Assembly: GCA_947465645.1 (NCBI GenBank)
Contig: CANIBQ010000002.1
Coordinates: forward strand, 1 to 64,000
Length of the DNA stretch: 64,000 nt
From: Acidobacteriota bacterium
GTDB lineage: Bacteria > Acidobacteriota > Vicinamibacteria > Vicinamibacterales > UBA2999
Reading direction: 5' to 3'
Shown here piece after piece: positions 49,053 to 57,786 of the stretch. A program made the translations under genes and the position numbers. Below the pieces are notes generated by a model that was not told the DNA's origin, searched no databases, and saw only the letters and a program-made list of their open reading frames with translations. The first letter of the stretch is position 1. Every line of letters starts with the position of its first letter.

Positions 49053-50135
49053 TTACGTCCGGTACTTCGGGAACAGCCGGAGCGCGTTCCCGGATTCAAC
49101 GGCGCGCAGCTCGTCGCCGCTGAACACACCGGACAGCCCGGCGGCATGATCCGCAAGCGGCGACGCCCGTCCGCCTGAATCCGACGCTGGATAATCGGTT
49201 CCGAAAACGATCTGCGAGATCGGCACGACCCTGCGGAGCGCGCCGAGCGCTACCACGTTGGTCTGCTGCGCCGTTTCGTAGAAGAAACGCCGCAGGATGG
49301 CGAGCCGCTCCGCGCCGCCGTTGCGCGAGGTATCGCTCGGGTCCAGCATCACCATCCCGTCGGGGCCCACGGGCAGCTTCCGGCCGACGATGCGGGCCAG
49401 CAGAAATGGCATGGTTCCGCCGGCATGCGCAAAGACCCAGCGAATCTCCGGGTAGCGGGCGGCCGTGCCGCTCTCGAGCAGGCTCACGATCGTGCGCGTC
49501 GTATGCGTCGCGTACTCGATGGTCGACTGACTGGGGACACCCGGCACCAGATTCTCGCAGCACGGCGAATCCTGCGGATGGGTGAAGACCACCGCCCTCC
49601 GCCGGTTGAGCTCCTCATAAAGCGGGGCGAATACGGGATTCCCATGCCAGACCCTGTCATAGGGGGTTCTCATGACAACGCCGTCCGCCTTCAGCACGTC
49701 GAACGCGTAGACCGCTTCCTTCACGCTGCCGTCGATGTCCGGTAGCGGCAACGTCGCGAATGAGCCGAAACGGCCAGGGTAGTCCACGCCCAGCTTTGCG
49801 TTGTACTCGTTGACCTGCCGGGCTACCGCACGGATCGCGGCGAGATCGCGGCCATGCCAGATGCCAGGCGATGCCAGCGACAGCAGGCTCGTCGCGACCC
49901 CGGCCCGGTCCATGTCTTCGAGATGCTTCGACAGCGTCCAGGAGTTCATCGGGTCCCCGATACGCTGCGCCTTGAGGAACGCCCGCCATGCGGGCGGCAC
50001 CGAGTGGGTATGGAAATCGATGCGGTGCGGCTTCCCCGCTTGGGCTGCGGAATGACGCGAAAACAGCAGCCCGCCCGCGACGACGCCGGCGAGACCTGCG
50101 ACGAATTCGCGCCGCGAGGGAGAGTTAGATGTCAT
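49053..50135 (-). CDS. Tat-exported amidohydrolase, ACMSD/AMH2 family (3)
   Basis: A 360-residue paralogue with Tat motif S-R-R-E-F-V-A-G. The motifs are D-F-H-T-H, F-A-H-A-G-G and F-G-T-D-Y-P. It is the first gene of the eight-gene minus-strand run that ends at 43162, and starts with ATG 50135. Confidence 0.87.
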   Translation of the reverse strand: MTSNSPSRREFVAGLAGVVAGGLLFSRHSAAQAGKPHRIDFHTHSVPPAWRAFLKAQRIGDPMNSWTLSKHLEDMDRAGVATSLLSLASPGIWHGRDLAAIRAVARQVNEYNAKLGVDYPGRFGSFATLPLPDIDGSVKEAVYAFDVLKADGVVMRTPYDRVWHGNPVFAPLYEELNRRRAVVFTHPQDSPCCENLVPGVPSQSTIEYATHTTRTIVSLLESGTAARYPEIRWVFAHAGGTMPFLLARIVGRKLPVGPDGMVMLDPSDTSRNGGAERLAILRRFFYETAQQTNVVALGALRRVVPISQIVFGTDYPASDSGGRASPLADHAAGLSGVFSGDELRAVESGNALRLFPKYRT

Positions 50136-50164
50136 GTACGGTTCCTTGGTGGCCGGGGACGCAG

Positions 50165-50170
50165 TATACT
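50165..50170 (+). promoter_or_regulatory. Candidate -10 box before the NHL-repeat gene
   Basis: TATACT lies 39 bases before the ATG in the divergent gap between two gene runs. The -35 region is poor. Confidence 0.35.
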
Positions 50171-50208
50171 CCCGCCATTCAGACGCCGTTATTCATCAGG
50201 AGATTTGA

Positions 50209-51357
50209 ATGCGTACTCCAATTCTGATCCTGACCTTCGCGCTCGGAGTAGGTCTGCTCGCCAGTTCCGACCTCGTGGTCCTTCAGGGGCAGGAAAAGGG
50301 CGGCGACGACTACACCGGTCCTTACAACGTCGTCCCCAAGTGGCCGCTGCCCTCCCGGCTGGCGAAGCCGGGACGAATCCTCGGGTCGACGTCAGGGATC
50401 TGGGCGGAAACGCCGAACCGGGTGTTCATCTCCTATCGCGGTGAGATCGTTCTCCCGCCGATGGTGAACGGCCGGAAGGTTCCGCCCAACTTCACCGGCG
50501 CGTTTGGCGCGCTTGGCATGCAGGCGACCTCGCAGGTCCCTGACCTGGTGAACTGCATCCTCGTGATGGATGCGAACGGCAACATCACCGAAGCGTGGAC
50601 GCAGTGGGATCACCTGTTCCAGGATGGCCGCGGGCCGCACCAGATCATCATGAGCCCGTACGACCCGGAACGCAGTGTCTGGGTCGTCGACGACATGCGG
50701 CACCAGGTGTTCAAGTTCAGCAACGACGGCAAGAAGCTGTTGCTCACACTGGGCGAGTCCGGCATCTTCGGCGACAACGACGACCCCACGCATTTCCGCC
50801 GGCCGACTGACGTCGCGTTCCTGCCCGACGGCTCGTTCGTCGTGAGCGACGGCTACGGCAACACGCGCGTGCTGAAGTTCGACCGGAACGGCAAGTTCGT
50901 CAAGATGTGGGGCACGCGGGGTAAGGCTCCCAGCCAGTTCGACACGCCGCACGCGATCGCCACGGACAGGAACGGACGCATCTATGTCGCCGATCGCAGC
51001 AACGACCGCATCCAGATCTTTGATGCGGATGGCAAGTTCCTCGACCAGTGGCCGAACGTCACCAACCCGTACACCATCCGGGTCAGCGAAGATGGTTTCC
51101 TGTGGGTGTCATCCGGCGTGCTGAACGAATTCCTGAAGTACGACCTGAACGGGAAGCTGCTCTACCACTGGGGCACGCAGGGTACGGCTCCCGGCGAGAT
51201 GTGGTCGGTCCATGAATTCTCCGCCGACACCGACAACAACCTCTACGTCGCGGAAGTCTTCGGCGGCCGCGCGCAGAAGTTCGCGCCAAGGCCCGGCGCC
51301 GATCCGGCCAAGATCTTCCGTCAGCAGCGCCTGATGCCGAAGAATGCGAGCAACTAA
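50209..51357 (+). CDS. Exported NHL-repeat protein, peptidyl-alpha-hydroxyglycine lyase-like
   Basis: A 382-residue exported protein with a signal ending near V-L-Q-G-Q. At least four NHL blades are visible, for example V-W-V-V-D-D-M-R-H-Q-V-F-K-F, F-V-V-S-D-G-Y-G-N-T-R-V-L-K-F and I-Y-V-A-D-R-S-N-D-R-I-Q-I-F. This is the six-bladed propeller also used by peptide-amidating lyases, though many bacterial members are only binding scaffolds. AGGAG precedes ATG 50209. Confidence 0.85.
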   Translation: MRTPILILTFALGVGLLASSDLVVLQGQEKGGDDYTGPYNVVPKWPLPSRLAKPGRILGSTSGIWAETPNRVFISYRGEIVLPPMVNGRKVPPNFTGAFGALGMQATSQVPDLVNCILVMDANGNITEAWTQWDHLFQDGRGPHQIIMSPYDPERSVWVVDDMRHQVFKFSNDGKKLLLTLGESGIFGDNDDPTHFRRPTDVAFLPDGSFVVSDGYGNTRVLKFDRNGKFVKMWGTRGKAPSQFDTPHAIATDRNGRIYVADRSNDRIQIFDADGKFLDQWPNVTNPYTIRVSEDGFLWVSSGVLNEFLKYDLNGKLLYHWGTQGTAPGEMWSVHEFSADTDNNLYVAEVFGGRAQKFAPRPGADPAKIFRQQRLMPKNASN

Positions 51358-51358
51358 C

Positions 51359-51892
51359 ATGATGAAACCGACCGTTTTCTTGGTGGTGGCGCTGGTCTTG
51401 GCGTTGCCGGCGGCGTCGCGCATCGACGCCCAGGCACACCCTAATTTTTCAGGTACCTGGAAGGTGGCCAAGCAGGAGCCGCCGGCAACGGCAGGGCGCG
51501 GCGGACAGGCCGGCGGTCCCGACGAACGCGGCGGCACCAAGGCCCTGGAAGTCACACCGGTCACGGTGGTCATCGCGCAGAACGGCAACGACCTGACATT
51601 CGAAAGCCATATGAGCGACGGGTGGGTCAGGAAACTGCAGTTCAAGCTGGACTTCACCTATGCTGTCAACCCGATCGCGCCCGGCGACGACGGTGGCGAG
51701 CCGCGGATCAACGGCCCGACCAAGACGCGGGGCCGCTGGCTGGACGGCAAGCTCTATCTGCACCTCACCCAGGGGTTGGGCCAGAGGCGCGATATTCTGA
51801 CGATGAGCGGCAACGTGCTGACCATACGGCGCGACTACGAGACCCCAGGTGGCTCGGGAACGATGCACCTGACCTTGAACAAAGTCTCGTAA
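51359..51892 (+). CDS. Small secreted lipocalin-like protein
   Basis: A 177-residue exported protein; ATG 51359 starts directly after the preceding stop region. The mature N-terminus N-F-S-G-T-W-K-V resembles the D-L-S-G-T-W-R-L of the protein at 63268. A Gly/Arg-rich insert and beta strands (T-P-V-T-V-V-I-A-Q-N-G-N-D-L) follow. A small beta-barrel binding protein is likely; the ligand is unknown. Confidence 0.65.
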   Translation: MMKPTVFLVVALVLALPAASRIDAQAHPNFSGTWKVAKQEPPATAGRGGQAGGPDERGGTKALEVTPVTVVIAQNGNDLTFESHMSDGWVRKLQFKLDFTYAVNPIAPGDDGGEPRINGPTKTRGRWLDGKLYLHLTQGLGQRRDILTMSGNVLTIRRDYETPGGSGTMHLTLNKVS

Positions 51893-51907
51893 GCCTGACA
51901 AGAGACG

Positions 51908-51930
51908 GTCCGGCTGAAGCCGGACACTAC
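51908..51930 (-). repeat. GTAG-headed REP-like hairpin
   Basis: On the minus strand GTAGT, then GTCCGGC, loop TTCA, GCCGGAC. It lies 15 bases after the stop of the lipocalin-like gene and matches the head of the variant in ccmA. Confidence 0.75.
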
Positions 51931-51961
51931 GTACTAGGCCGGACACACGAGGAGAGAAGAC

Positions 51962-52825
51962 ATGATCGGACTGGCGAAACACCTCGCGGTCGCTGCGGTG
52001 CTGGCGCTAGCCTGGGCCGCTGACCTCTCTGCCCAGAAGCCCGAGTCAACGACGCTCGAGATCAGGGAGGTGCCGGATTTCAGCGGGTTCTGGCAGATCC
52101 CCGGCGGCGGCCCGAGCGGCAGCTATTCAAACGGCCATGGGTTTGACGCGACCATCGCGTGCGCCTCTCTTAAGGATCCGTCCGGCGGGCCGATGCTCCG
52201 CTGTTCCCTTCCATGGGAAGCCAAGGGCGGCGCGACGTTTGGACTCAAGGACAAGCTGAATAAGCGCGGCCTGGCGTGGATGGAATTCAGAGACGAGCAG
52301 ATGTCGGAAAAGCATCTGTGCATCCCGAACACGCTACCGGCGATCCAGGACAGGTATGTCGGGTCGGTCTTCCAGCTCGGACAAGGCGAGATCCACATCG
52401 AGTCCCCGAATGACGCGTTCACCGAGGGCGTCCGGCGCACGGTGTGGATGGACGGGCGGAAGCACCCAGGGCCGCATCAGTCGTTCTTCAACGGCCACTC
52501 CATCGGGTGGTACGAAGGCAACGACCTGGTGATCGAGACCAGGAACTTCACGTTCAACCCGGACGGCCTCGAAGACCATACCCATGTGCCGAGTTCTGCC
52601 ATGAAAGTGGTCACCGAGCGCTGGAAGCGGCTCAGCCCGACAGCGATGGACATCGAGTACACGGTCGAAGATCCGCTTTTTCTCAAGGAGCCGGTGACCT
52701 TCACCTGGCACTACCTCAAGACGGACCCGCCGCTGCCGCGGAACCAGGTCAATTTCGTCTGCGATCGCGACGTCTCCTGGAGCGAGGCGCAGATCGCGAT
52801 GCCGTCCAGGTACACGGTGGACTAA
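51962..52825 (+). CDS. Secreted protein of the W-x-G-x-(T/D)-LV family, paralogue B
   Basis: A 287-residue exported protein, a close paralogue of 43839-44672. Core motifs are I-G-W-Y-E-G-N-D-L-V-I-E-T-R-N-F, V-T-E-R-W-K-R, V-E-D-P-L-F-L-K and F-T-W-H-Y. It carries a short N-terminal insert (G-G-G-P-S-G-S-Y) relative to its paralogue. No DUF6152 gene is adjacent here. Its stop directly abuts a terminator hairpin. Confidence 0.82.
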   Translation: MIGLAKHLAVAAVLALAWAADLSAQKPESTTLEIREVPDFSGFWQIPGGGPSGSYSNGHGFDATIACASLKDPSGGPMLRCSLPWEAKGGATFGLKDKLNKRGLAWMEFRDEQMSEKHLCIPNTLPAIQDRYVGSVFQLGQGEIHIESPNDAFTEGVRRTVWMDGRKHPGPHQSFFNGHSIGWYEGNDLVIETRNFTFNPDGLEDHTHVPSSAMKVVTERWKRLSPTAMDIEYTVEDPLFLKEPVTFTWHYLKTDPPLPRNQVNFVCDRDVSWSEAQIAMPSRYTVD

Positions 52826-52863
52826 GCGGATAACCCGCCCTCGAATGAGGGCGGGTTATCCGC
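52826..52863. terminator. Perfect 17-bp stem-loop between convergent genes
   Basis: GCGGATAACCCGCCCTC pairs exactly with GAGGGCGGGTTATCCGC around the loop GAAT. It starts right after the stop at 52825 and covers the end of the ThDP gene, so it can stop transcription from both sides. Confidence 0.8.
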
Positions 52864-54784
52864 TCAGTCTCTTCTTCCTGATGTCGGCGATGGAAAACCG
52901 CTGGTACCAGGTGTTGTCGCGCAAGGCGGGACCGTCAGCCATCACGTCGATGTCGAGCAAGACCGCCTTGCCATCCCGCATCCGTCTCAGGCTGCGCTGC
53001 AGCGCCGGTGCGAGCTCGCCCGGCGTTCTGACCTTCTCGCCACCCAGCCCGTACGCTTCGGCGATTTTGGTGAAGTCGACGTTCGGGTCTCCGAGATAGC
53101 CGTTGAAATCCTTGCCGGCGTCGAACAACATGCCGCCGTCGCTCATGTTGCGAGAGCGGGTATCGTTGTAGCCGCGGTTGTTCATGATCACGATGAGCAT
53201 CGGTGCCTCGTAGCGGGCGATGCTCCAGAACGCCTCCGACTGGCCGAACAGGAAGCCACCGTCGCCCTGGAGGGCGACGACCTGGCGGCCCGGGAGCGCG
53301 ACGTTGACGCCGAACGCCGCCGCCACTCCCCACCCCAGTGCGGAGCCGGTCGTGCGTCCGAACTTCAGCTTGTTGTTTCCGCCAAACGTGAGCTGCCTCA
53401 ACACTTTGTAGTACTGGGTCCCAAGTTCCGGGACGATGACCGCGTCCTTGTCGAGGGCCTGTTCCAGCTCGTACCCCACGCGCTCCCACGAAATCGGCGC
53501 ACGATCGAAGCGGCCGCGAAGGCCCAGTTCACGCGCCTGTTTCAGCTCGCTGGTGAACGCGGATATTTCGGCGAGCCGTCGCGACCGAATCCTGTTCATG
53601 CGATCGCGCGTCAGGACACCGTCGAGCGCGTCTGACAGATCGCGAGCGGCGCTGCGGATGTCGGAGGCAATGGCAAGATCGGCGCGATAGACCCGCCCCA
53701 GGATGTTGGGGTCGTGACTGATGTGCACGGTCGGCGTGCCCGGCTGCGGATCGCGGCGCCGAAAGGCCTCGCCGAAGCTGATCAACAGGTCCGTCTGCCG
53801 GGGATTGCGCACCGCCCGATGCCAGCCGAGGAACAGCGGGTGATCGGTGGGAAAATTGTCGTACAGGTCCTCCTCGGTTTCCGCCACCGGGACGGAGAGC
53901 TTCTCGGCCAGTAACCGGATGTCCTCCTTCGCGCCGTCCTCGGTCACCTCCGGTCCGACCACGAACATCGGATGCTCGGCTTCGGCGAGCCATTGCGCCG
54001 CTTTCTCGATGGCGGCGGGCGCTGCGCGAAAGCGGTGACGGGTCTGCGCCAAATCGATCGTATTGATCGGGGTCCGCACCTGCGCGTTGGCCTGCGCCTC
54101 ACCCCACGCCAGGGTGACCGGCCCGCTCGGAGGCCCGAAGGCGAATCGGATCGCCCGGCGGACGATCTCCGCCATCTCGTCGGTCAGCAGGTTCGCGGTC
54201 CAGTTCGTGAAGGCCTCGGTGGGCCTGAGCTGATGGTCCCAGCTCTCGAAGCCATCCTTCCCCTGGTCCGCCAGGTCCCCGCCGGAAAACGTGACGAGCA
54301 TCGGCACCCGGTCTTTCCAGGCGCAGTACAGGTTGCTCATGGCATTGCCGACCCCTGCACCGCTGCCGAAAAAGAAACCGAGGGTCCGGCTTGCCATCGC
54401 GTAGCCCTGCGCTGCCGCGACCGCGTGCCCTTCATCCGTGACGTTGATGACCTGCACGTCACCTGCGGTATGCACCGCCTCCCAGAACGGCATGAAGCCG
54501 CTGGTGTTGGTATGAAAAATCGTGCGTACTCCCGCGGCCCGGAGCTGCGCCAGCACGGCGCCGGCGGCGGTCCCTTCGTACATCTCAAACGGTTCGGTGG
54601 CGGGCAGCGCGTTCTGAGCAGCGGCGGGCTGACCTTGCGGAACAGACACGCCGGTCGGCGCTGCGTCACCCTGGCCGAGCGCCGACGCCGAGGGCGCTGT
54701 ACCCAGGGCGATCCCGGTCACGGCGGTGGCCGCAAGAAAGTCTCTTCTCGAAAGGCTCGATGCCGGCTTCTCTGTGCTGCTCAT
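52856..54784 (-). CDS. Tat-exported thiamine-diphosphate-dependent enzyme
   Basis: A 642-residue acetolactate-synthase-like enzyme. The N-terminus is a Tat signal (L-S-R-R-D-F-L-A-A) with an Ala-rich linker. The catalytic Glu is in V-T-D-E-G-H-A-V-A-A-A. The ThDP/Mg motif is L-Q-G-D-G-G-F-L-F with N-N-R-G-Y-N-D about 25 residues on. It should join or cleave keto acids, but in the periplasm. It is the last gene of a six-gene minus-strand run and lies 1 base after the diheme cytochrome. Confidence 0.88.
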   Translation of the reverse strand: MSSTEKPASSLSRRDFLAATAVTGIALGTAPSASALGQGDAAPTGVSVPQGQPAAAQNALPATEPFEMYEGTAAGAVLAQLRAAGVRTIFHTNTSGFMPFWEAVHTAGDVQVINVTDEGHAVAAAQGYAMASRTLGFFFGSGAGVGNAMSNLYCAWKDRVPMLVTFSGGDLADQGKDGFESWDHQLRPTEAFTNWTANLLTDEMAEIVRRAIRFAFGPPSGPVTLAWGEAQANAQVRTPINTIDLAQTRHRFRAAPAAIEKAAQWLAEAEHPMFVVGPEVTEDGAKEDIRLLAEKLSVPVAETEEDLYDNFPTDHPLFLGWHRAVRNPRQTDLLISFGEAFRRRDPQPGTPTVHISHDPNILGRVYRADLAIASDIRSAARDLSDALDGVLTRDRMNRIRSRRLAEISAFTSELKQARELGLRGRFDRAPISWERVGYELEQALDKDAVIVPELGTQYYKVLRQLTFGGNNKLKFGRTTGSALGWGVAAAFGVNVALPGRQVVALQGDGGFLFGQSEAFWSIARYEAPMLIVIMNNRGYNDTRSRNMSDGGMLFDAGKDFNGYLGDPNVDFTKIAEAYGLGGEKVRTPGELAPALQRSLRRMRDGKAVLLDIDVMADGPALRDNTWYQRFSIADIRKKRLSG

Positions 54785-54785
54785 G

Positions 54786-55445
54786 CTATTTCCTACCCTG
54801 GCTGTCCAGATACGCGACGAGCCTTCCCCGCTCGGCAGGCGTCAGGACCGCTCCCAGGCTCACCATCCGGTCCAGGACCGCAGGCCAGCCCTCGGACGCG
54901 GCCTTGCTCGTCGCCCTCGCACTGTCGTGGCACCCCAGGCAACGCCTGGCAAGGATGGACTTGCCCTCTGTGTCGAGCGATGCTGTGTCGAGCGATGCTG
55001 TGTCGAGCGATGCCTGCGCGGATGGAGCAGCCGCAACAGCGGCGCCGCGACGCCCGGACGGTGCCGGCCCCGATGTTTCGGTTTGGATGCGACGACGTTC
55101 AGGACTGGCCAGGTAGGCGACGATCGGCTCGATCTCGCCGGGGAGGATGTGTGCGCCCCGCGCGATCATGTTGAAGACCGTGTCTTTCCACTGTTCGGGA
55201 GTCTTGGTCGCGGCGTCTAACGTCCGCATGAGGCCGACGTGGCACGGGGTGCAGACCTGCATCACCGCCTGTCTGCCCTTCTCGGTCTGCGGCTGGTCAC
55301 TACCCTGGGCCTGGGGGGGAGAAGGCGGTGTCGTCCCTCTGGCCTGGTCTGCGGCGGCAGCTGCCTGGTACGCCATGGCCGTCCACGCCACCAGAACCGA
55401 GAGTATCAGCGGAAGGTGGCTGCTCGCGTTGCGGCGGCGTGGCAT
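54786..55445 (-). CDS. Exported diheme c-type cytochrome
   Basis: A 219-residue exported protein with two haem sites, C-T-P-C-H near residue 65 and C-L-G-C-H near 168. Each is in a small domain with G-x-x-L-T-P-x-E-type ends (H-I-L-P-G-E-I-E and A-V-L-T-P-A-E-R). The linker between holds a triple A-S-L-D-T repeat coded by a 15-bp tandem repeat. It could accept electrons from the neighbouring exported oxidative steps; that is inference. Confidence 0.82.
   Translation of the reverse strand: MPRRRNASSHLPLILSVLVAWTAMAYQAAAAADQARGTTPPSPPQAQGSDQPQTEKGRQAVMQVCTPCHVGLMRTLDAATKTPEQWKDTVFNMIARGAHILPGEIEPIVAYLASPERRRIQTETSGPAPSGRRGAAVAAAPSAQASLDTASLDTASLDTEGKSILARRCLGCHDSARATSKAASEGWPAVLDRMVSLGAVLTPAERGRLVAYLDSQGRK
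54969..55013. repeat. 15-bp tandem repeat, three copies
   Basis: The unit TGTGTCGAGCGATGC occurs three times exactly in frame, giving the repeated A-S-L-D-T in the cytochrome linker. Confidence 0.85.
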
Positions 55446-55460
55446 GCCCTGCTCCCCGAA

Positions 55461-56393
55461 TCAGTCGGGCGTGGCAGCGCCTCGTCCGCCCCGTCCACCA
55501 CCGCCTCCGCCCCGGCCACCGCGGCCACCGCGACCGGCAGGAGGTTCACTTTCTGCCAGCTCGGGACGGCAGAACCCGGCCTTGGCGCACGCGTTGTGTT
55601 TCCACAAGTCCCACTGGCGCCCGAAGTCGCTGCGGGAGCCGGTCGCCTTCAGTTCTCCGGCGGCGTCGTAATAGGTGACCGGTCCGCCTCTGAGGATGGC
55701 GGCGGTCTGCACTTCCGTATTGATCTCCATGTAGATGCTGCGGCCGACCGCCTCGGTGATCGTGCTCCCCACGACGACGGCGCCGTGATTGACCAGCAAC
55801 AGGGCCGGACTCGCACTCAGCGTCTGGGCCACTGCGTGGCCGCGTGCAGCCGTATGGATCAAGTTGGTGTCTTCCCAGCCGCGGTCGCCCTCGATGCGGA
55901 TGTTGCGATAGTCGAACAGCGGCACGCCGTCGAGCATCCAGCGCGAACTCTGGTTCATCGGCATCATCGGGATCGTCCCCATGCCGAAGGAGACGGTGCC
56001 TGGCGCGTGATGGTGGATCACCGCGTTGACATCGGGACGCAGCTTGTAGATCTCGGAGTGAATCCACACTTCCTGGTAGGTCCTGCGGCTCGGGTCAACG
56101 GGACGCGCGTCGAGGTCGAGCTCCATGAGATCGCCCGGGCTCACCAGCCCGGTCGCGCGATTACGGGAAATCAGGAAATGCTTCGGGTTGGCGGGATGCC
56201 GCATGCTCGCGTGCCCGAGCCCGTCCATGATCCCGTTGTCGGTCAGGATGCGGTACGAGAGCGCCAGGTCTTCCAGCAGCAACGGGTCCACCGGACCAGC
56301 GCTCGTCGGGTTCGCCTGTCCCCAGACGCTGCCTGCCCCGAGCAGGAGCGCGATGGCGCCGCTCGCGAGCCGAAGTGTCATCGTCTTTTTCAT
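55461..56393 (-). CDS. Exported class II aldolase/adducin-like protein
   Basis: A 310-residue protein with a Sec signal peptide ending V-W-G-Q. The zinc site is V-I-H-H-H-A-P-G with a third His in V-N-H-G-A-V, and the family start is G-L-G-H-A-S-M-R. The C-terminal 30 residues are a Gly/Arg-rich tail (G-R-G-G-R-G-G). Export of this fold is uncommon; the cytoplasmic relative is at 29816-30565. Confidence 0.83.
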   Translation of the reverse strand: MKKTMTLRLASGAIALLLGAGSVWGQANPTSAGPVDPLLLEDLALSYRILTDNGIMDGLGHASMRHPANPKHFLISRNRATGLVSPGDLMELDLDARPVDPSRRTYQEVWIHSEIYKLRPDVNAVIHHHAPGTVSFGMGTIPMMPMNQSSRWMLDGVPLFDYRNIRIEGDRGWEDTNLIHTAARGHAVAQTLSASPALLLVNHGAVVVGSTITEAVGRSIYMEINTEVQTAAILRGGPVTYYDAAGELKATGSRSDFGRQWDLWKHNACAKAGFCRPELAESEPPAGRGGRGGRGGGGGGRGGRGAATPD

Positions 56394-56426
56394 CGTCTGC
56401 TCCCCGCGAAGCCGAGAATAGGTGGT

Positions 56427-56834
56427 CTACTGCGCTGCCGCGCCGCGGCCCCGAGCGCCATCCCCGCCGAGCGTCCTGCCATCAGCCAGCACGGCACGAT
56501 CGATCCGGCCGTACGGCCTGCCATTCGCGACCGGGTTCACGACGACCGTCACCTGGTCCCCGGGCTTGAAGGAATTGTTGCGATAGCCGGCGGGAAAGAT
56601 GCTGTTCGGCGCTTGCGCCTCCACCACCCACTGCACGACCTGGCCGTCCGTCCCGGTGACTTCGAGCGTCAGCAGACAATGCGGATTCGACCAGAGCCAG
56701 GTCTTGACCACGCCCTTCAGCGTCACGGTGGTCTCTAACAAAAGGGTGGAGCCCGTGTGATGCGCGTTCAACGGCGCCGAAGCCAGGAGCCCGACAGCCA
56801 CACTCAAGACGATCACCAGCACCCTGTGTCTCAT
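56427..56834 (-). CDS. DUF6152 family secreted protein, copy 4
   Basis: A 135-residue protein with a signal ending N-A-H-H-T. It is a close paralogue of 1296-1718 (V-W-S-N-P-H versus L-W-S-N-P-H; A-P-N-S-I-F-P-A-G-Y; A-V-L-A-D-G-R-T-L-G). It lies next to the paralogue of the gene that accompanies copy 1, so the two-gene unit is duplicated as a whole. Confidence 0.82.
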   Translation of the reverse strand: MRHRVLVIVLSVAVGLLASAPLNAHHTGSTLLLETTVTLKGVVKTWLWSNPHCLLTLEVTGTDGQVVQWVVEAQAPNSIFPAGYRNNSFKPGDQVTVVVNPVANGRPYGRIDRAVLADGRTLGGDGARGRGAAAQ

Positions 56835-56871
56835 GTGCGTTCCTTGTTCTGTCGTTCTGGGTTCAATCAAG

Positions 56872-57747
56872 CTACTTGCCGCTCGCCGAATCGCCATAGG
56901 CTTTGTTGTAGGCATCGATTTCATAGGGTGAGCAGTAGCGCGTCAGGACATCGGTCCGGCCATCCTGCAGCGTCATCGGTATCTTCATCGTCTGCCACGG
57001 TCGCGTGTAGATTTTTGGGTCGTCAATCGTTTCTGACCACTCCAGGGTGTCGTGATCCAAACGGCGGAAGGTCTCTGTAATGCGGGCCTGGTCGCTGATC
57101 GGCCGGCCGGTGTTATCGAGCCACACCCGATCGGATGGCATGGTCCCGACCGTCTGGACCTCCAGCGTGTACTCGTCTAGCCATCTGCCGACCGAGTATC
57201 CGAACCATCGCTGCTCCCGATACTGGCCGTCGATTTCGACACCGCCGTCCAGCAGCTTGGGGAATGAACGCCCGTCAGTCCAGATGACGCGCCACCGGTT
57301 GTCGTAGTTGTACAGGATCGCCACCTTGTGCTCGTCCTGGAAGATCTGCACCCCGAGGTCGTAGTGGTTATAGCGCGGGAACCCCAAGGGTTCGCACGTC
57401 ACCCTTGGATCGTTGGTCTGAGCGGGAGGAACCGCGTGGGCGCCTTCAAGGGCCTTGTTCGCCTGGTACAGCTGCCGCCCCAGGGGCGTGTACGGCAGTT
57501 CGTTTTCAGGACGGCCGTCGTTGGGCCGCATCTGCACGCCTTTCGCCTGGTTTCCCAACCTCGAGCCCCACATGCCGACCAGCGTGCGCCGCGGCGCCGG
57601 CTTCTTGTCTTTCTCGGCGACTGCCTGTCGATTGGGAATCGGATCAGGCCACGTCTGGGTCGAGCTGTTCTGGGCGAATGCGTTGACGGAAAAAGCGAAG
57701 GCCACGCCCACCAGGCCGGCCATCAACACCCGCAAGCGACTCACCAT
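56872..57747 (-). CDS. Secreted protein of the W-x-G-x-TLV family, copy 2 of the duplicated unit
   Basis: A 291-residue exported protein, closely matching 389-1267 along its whole length (E-L-P-Y-T-P; I-W-T-D-G-R-S-F-P; W-S-E-T-I-D-D-P-K-I-Y-T-R-P-W; R-Y-C-S-P-Y-E). ATG 57747 follows GGGAGGC. A gap of 37 bases leads to the DUF6152 gene. Confidence 0.83.
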   Translation of the reverse strand: MVSRLRVLMAGLVGVAFAFSVNAFAQNSSTQTWPDPIPNRQAVAEKDKKPAPRRTLVGMWGSRLGNQAKGVQMRPNDGRPENELPYTPLGRQLYQANKALEGAHAVPPAQTNDPRVTCEPLGFPRYNHYDLGVQIFQDEHKVAILYNYDNRWRVIWTDGRSFPKLLDGGVEIDGQYREQRWFGYSVGRWLDEYTLEVQTVGTMPSDRVWLDNTGRPISDQARITETFRRLDHDTLEWSETIDDPKIYTRPWQTMKIPMTLQDGRTDVLTRYCSPYEIDAYNKAYGDSASGK

Positions 57748-57786
57748 TCCGGAGCCTCCCTGTGAAGATTCCAACGCTTCGCGACT

